DNA from: Rheinheimera sp.
Lineage (GTDB): Bacteria; Pseudomonadota; Gammaproteobacteria; Enterobacterales; Alteromonadaceae
Reading direction: 5' to 3'
DNA length: 10,000 nt
Assembly (NCBI RefSeq): GCF_020217005.1
Contig: NZ_JAIWOI010000043.1
Coordinates: 1-10,000 of the forward strand
Part shown: positions 8,153 to 10,000 of the stretch, one piece after another
Numbering within the stretch: position 1 is the stretch's first letter
Layout: each line of letters starts with the position of its first letter
Notes under the pieces: generated by a model
Told to the model about the DNA's origin: nothing
What the model saw: the letters and a program-made list of their open reading frames with translations, nothing else
Databases searched by the model: none
Program-made: the position numbers and the translations under genes

Positions 8153-8168
8153 ACCATAAACGCCAGTT

Positions 8169-8681
8169 TTAAGATGCAAATCTAATCATGCGGCCTTGTT
8201 CAATTTCTTTTTTAAAGTCTGTGCTGGTCAGTCGAAATTGAATAAAACCTTCAGTTAGGCAGCGAGTGTCATGAATATCACCAGGCAAAAACACCCTGCA
8301 TTGTCCACTTCGCATGACGTCTGAACCTCTGGAAACCAACTTCGTTTCGCCCTTGGCAGAGGTTATTAATTCAAATGTCGTCATTGCTATTTCGCCGGAA
8401 TAGACAGCGTAAAAAACCCAACCCGCACCATGATCGTGTGGATGCCTATAGGTGCCTTGCTCTTCACTGTGTGCCAGCAAAATAAATCCATGGTCAGGAT
8501 CTCTGTATAGCTCTTTTGCCGCAGGTCGTTGTTCCAGAATATCCTTCAGCCATAGCTCATCAGGCGAGCTCTTTGTCAGGTCTGCCAGCAGTTGTCTGAC
8601 CGCTTCAACTGTTTCGCTGTTAAGTCCGGTCCAATGCTGCTTCACCTCAGAAATAAAGGTCTCTAATGCAGTTTTCTTCAT
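8169..8681 (-). CDS. Small cupin protein, predicted metal-dependent (cysteine-dioxygenase-like) enzyme
   Basis: A 170-residue soluble protein. The second half is a double-stranded beta-helix (cupin). HPHDHGAGW (80-88) supplies two metal ligands, His82 and His84, followed by SGEIAMTTFE, while FLPGDIHDTR (131-140) supplies a third, His137. A three-His arrangement with HDHG and no obvious Glu ligand recalls thiol dioxygenases and a poorly studied group of predicted metal-dependent cupin enzymes with a DPxxGFxxxAH segment (here DPDHGFILLAH, 61-71). The first 50 residues are helical. The frame extends to a TTG at 8702, but ATG 8681 has a perfect AGGAGGT 6 nt upstream. The promoter carries a near copy of the pump operator, so the MerR protein probably controls it. 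The catalysed reaction and substrate are unknown. Oxidation or rearrangement of the pump's substrate, or of a thiol adduct, is only a hypothesis. Confidence 0.8.
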   Translation of the reverse strand: MKKTALETFISEVKQHWTGLNSETVEAVRQLLADLTKSSPDELWLKDILEQRPAAKELYRDPDHGFILLAHSEEQGTYRHPHDHGAGWVFYAVYSGEIAMTTFELITSAKGETKLVSRGSDVMRSGQCRVFLPGDIHDTRCLTEGFIQFRLTSTDFKKEIEQGRMIRFAS

Positions 8682-8713
8682 TTCATTACCTCCTAAGTTC
8701 AACTGTCCTGAGC

Positions 8714-8744
8714 AGCTTACGACTTCAAGTCAACTTGAAGTCAA
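8714..8744 (-). promoter_or_regulatory. MerR-type promoter/operator of the cupin gene
   Basis: On the minus strand, TTGACT (8739-8744) and TAAGCT (8714-8719) are 19 bp apart. The dyad at 8721-8742 has perfect 10-bp arms, GACTTCAAGT and ACTTGAAGTC, around a central CA. The plus-strand block from 8722 matches that from 7665 at 23 of 24 positions (ACTTCAAGTCAACTT, then T or G, then AAGTCAAG), and the promoter elements have the same relative positions. The -10 matches consensus only at 3 of 6 bases, fitting a promoter that needs an activator. The leader would be about 25 nt and includes AGGAGGT (8688-8694 complement). Confidence 0.82.
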
Positions 8745-9181
8745 GCCTGGAGTTGCTTTTTTTAAGACGCCAAGTGAAGGGCTGCAAAAAACACAAGAAT
8801 TTGGCGAAGCAGCAGGAATCTATGCCAAGAGTTGGAATTACAACTAAAGCTGGTTAGTGCTTGCATCGAATGTTGACCTTGTGATCTTCGGCTTCTTCAG
8901 ACCGCTGCCCGGAAGTGCCACCACCAATGTCTACAAACTGTATCACCACAGCGTCAGTACTTTTGCCTCCGCCACTGGAAGGGTTGAGGAGGCCCAGACC
9001 ACTGAGTACCGAAAAAGGGTGTATTTGCGTATTGTTTGTGTGGACTTTCCGCTGTCCTACTTATTTATCCACATCAATGGGAAAGATAATGTTTCACTGC
9101 CCAAGCCCACAACAACCCAGCCTGAATCGTGTTGTAGTATGACCAGCTCGCCTTGTCGAATCTCTGTATCTCTGGTTTTAG
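8745..9181. other. Long region without a supported gene, rich in inverted repeats
   Basis: No frame here has a good start, ribosome binding site and recognisable product. A plus-strand frame runs from a GTG at 8857 to 9192, and a minus-strand frame of 68 codons is open from 9060 to a stop at 8854. Both look protein-like but lack a start signal. Structures seen: GCCTCC (8965-8970) with GGAGGC (8988-8993), flanked by GTACT (8957-8961) and AGTAC (9005-9009); and TGTGGA (9039-9044) with TCCACA (9068-9073), the latter enclosing GGAC (9042-9045) and GTCC (9054-9057). This may be a gene remnant, a dispersed repeat or a structured RNA; I cannot decide. The promoter of the downstream TonB receptor should also lie here or just after, but no convincing -35/-10 pair stands out. 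Confidence 0.4.
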
Positions 9182-9229
9182 ACTGCCATTAAGGTTAAAG
9201 CTGTGGCAAACCCGGCAGTTTGTTTGCCA
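9182..9229 (+). promoter_or_regulatory. Possible structured leader upstream of the TonB receptor gene
   Basis: Two stems interlock. ACTGCC (9182-9187) pairs with GGCAGT (9214-9219), and TGGCAAAC (9204-9211) pairs with GTTTGCCA (9222-9229). They are either alternative folds or an H-type pseudoknot. A run of nine A follows (9232-9240), so this is not a plus-strand terminator, and no U-run follows on the minus strand. The element ends 39 nt before the ATG. Whether the region is transcribed with the receptor is unknown. Confidence 0.3.
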
Positions 9230-9268
9230 TTAAAAAAAAAGCAAAAAACTACAGACAGGGGTTAGATA

Positions 9269-10000
9269 ATGCATAAACGTAACGCACTTTCGCTTGCGAT
9301 AGCCATGGCATGCGTTTTTTCCGCCGCCGCGCAGCAAGCAGACGTCACTAATAGCAACAGCAACACTGCAGCGGCCACATCAAAGGCCGTTGCCAATGAC
9401 ACCGAGCTGGAAGTCATTTCAGTCACGGCCACCAAACGCAAAACTAAACTGATGGAAACCCCAGTGGCTATTTCAGCCCTGAGTGAAGCTCAACTGCAAC
9501 AAAATGGCGTGAATAATGTGGTGGATATCGCCAATTTAGTGCCAGGTCTGGACATTGCCGTCTCTTCTGAACAGGCGGCTCCGGTTATTACCATGCGTGG
9601 TATCCGTTCCACCAACATCACCGAACTGGGCGACCCTGCGGTGGGGGTGCATCTGGACGGTATTTATTCGCCACGTATGCAGGGCGCTTTGGCGCTGATG
9701 TACGACGTAGAACGGGTTGAAGCTTTGCGTGGCCCACAAGGTACTTTATTTGGCCGTAACTCTACAGTCGGTAGCATTAACGTACTGACCGCCAAGCCCG
9801 ATTTAAGTAACACCTTTGGTAACCTGAATACCGAGATGGGTAAATTTAATGCCAAAAGTGTCGGCGGTATGTTTAACCTGGCGGTGTCTGACGATTTTGC
9901 CGTGCGTTTTTCCGGCAAAGGCTTAAAACGGGACTCTTATGTTGAAGGCTACTTCGACCCGAACCAATACGACACCCGTTATTTACCAGCTGGTGTGTTA
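9269..10000 (+). CDS. TonB-dependent outer-membrane receptor, 3'-truncated by window edge
   Basis: The first 244 residues of a large outer-membrane active transporter powered by TonB-ExbB-ExbD; the frame is open to the window end. There is a basic start (MHKRN), a hydrophobic core and an AAAQQA-like signal cleavage region at about 18-23. A low-complexity Asn/Ala/Thr linker follows, then a Ton-box-like segment LEVISVTATKR (47-57). The plug domain has METPVAISALS (62-72), IANLVPGLDI (87-96), VITMRGIRST (106-115), VGVHLDGIYSPR (125-136) and the hallmark VEALRGPQGTLFGRNSTVGSI (150-170). From about 180 the beta-barrel begins. AGGGG (9257-9261) lies 7 nt before the ATG. The receptor may import an iron chelate, cobalamin, oligosaccharide or another ligand, and nothing visible decides which. 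No TonB-type partner is near, and it seems unrelated in regulation to the MerR cassette: no dyad copy lies in front of it on its own strand. Confidence 0.93.
   Translation, partial: MHKRNALSLAIAMACVFSAAAQQADVTNSNSNTAAATSKAVANDTELEVISVTATKRKTKLMETPVAISALSEAQLQQNGVNNVVDIANLVPGLDIAVSSEQAAPVITMRGIRSTNITELGDPAVGVHLDGIYSPRMQGALALMYDVERVEALRGPQGTLFGRNSTVGSINVLTAKPDLSNTFGNLNTEMGKFNAKSVGGMFNLAVSDDFAVRFSGKGLKRDSYVEGYFDPNQYDTRYLPAGVL

Noticed and set aside
9081..9100. Fur-box-like GATAATG sequence upstream of the TonB receptor
   Set aside because: Only one half resembles the consensus and the inverted partner is poor, so iron regulation cannot be claimed from it.
8857..9192. Plus-strand open frame of 111 codons from a GTG
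   Set aside because: No ribosome binding site, no recognised family and a Cys/Ser/Thr-rich end; an overlapping antisense frame is equally open. Kept only as a possible remnant or repeat.
9204..9240. Hairpin TGGCAAAC/GTTTGCCA next to an A9 run, as an intrinsic terminator
   Set aside because: The homopolymer is A on the plus strand, downstream of the stem. On the minus strand the T-run precedes the stem. Neither orientation gives stem followed by U-run.

Overview
The window carries housekeeping transport and protein-modification genes next to a small accessory cassette and the start of a TonB-dependent receptor. The gene families, the moderate base composition and the large Ton receptor suggest a Gram-negative gammaproteobacterium, probably of the Alteromonadales group (Rheinheimera- or Alishewanella-like). 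That placement is an inference from protein character, not a database match.

Left part (1-5855). The 3' two thirds or more of a K+/H+ antiporter of the NhaP2/CvrA type (+ strand) meets a four-gene minus-strand block at a strong hairpin. In transcription order the block is corA (Mg2+/divalent cation channel), mgtE (a second, unrelated Mg2+ channel with CBS domains), rimK (ATP-grasp glutamate ligase) and an aspartoacylase/succinylglutamate-desuccinylase-type zinc hydrolase. rimK and the hydrolase touch with no spacer (the stop is directly followed by ATG), and corA-mgtE are 36 bp apart.

Middle (5856-8744). After a gene-free stretch of about 310 bp comes the most interesting unit: a DHA2-type 14-TM efflux pump (- strand), a divergent MerR-family regulator with three C-terminal Cys (+ strand), and a convergent small cupin with a HPHDH motif (- strand). 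The pump promoter and the cupin promoter carry nearly the same dyad operator (core ACTTCAAGT-CA-ACTT). In each case it lies inside a 19-bp spacer between TTGACT and a -10-like hexamer. That is the signature of MerR-type activation, so the three genes can be read as one locally wired regulon: sensor, exporter and probable metal-dependent oxygenase or isomerase.

Right part (8745-10000). About 520 bp hold no gene I can support. They do contain several inverted repeats and protein-like open frames on both strands that lack starts. The window then enters a TonB-dependent outer-membrane receptor (signal peptide, Ton-box-like segment, plug domain) that continues past the right edge.

Starts were moved from the longest possible frame to internal ATGs with better ribosome binding sites for rimK, corA, the MFS pump and the cupin.
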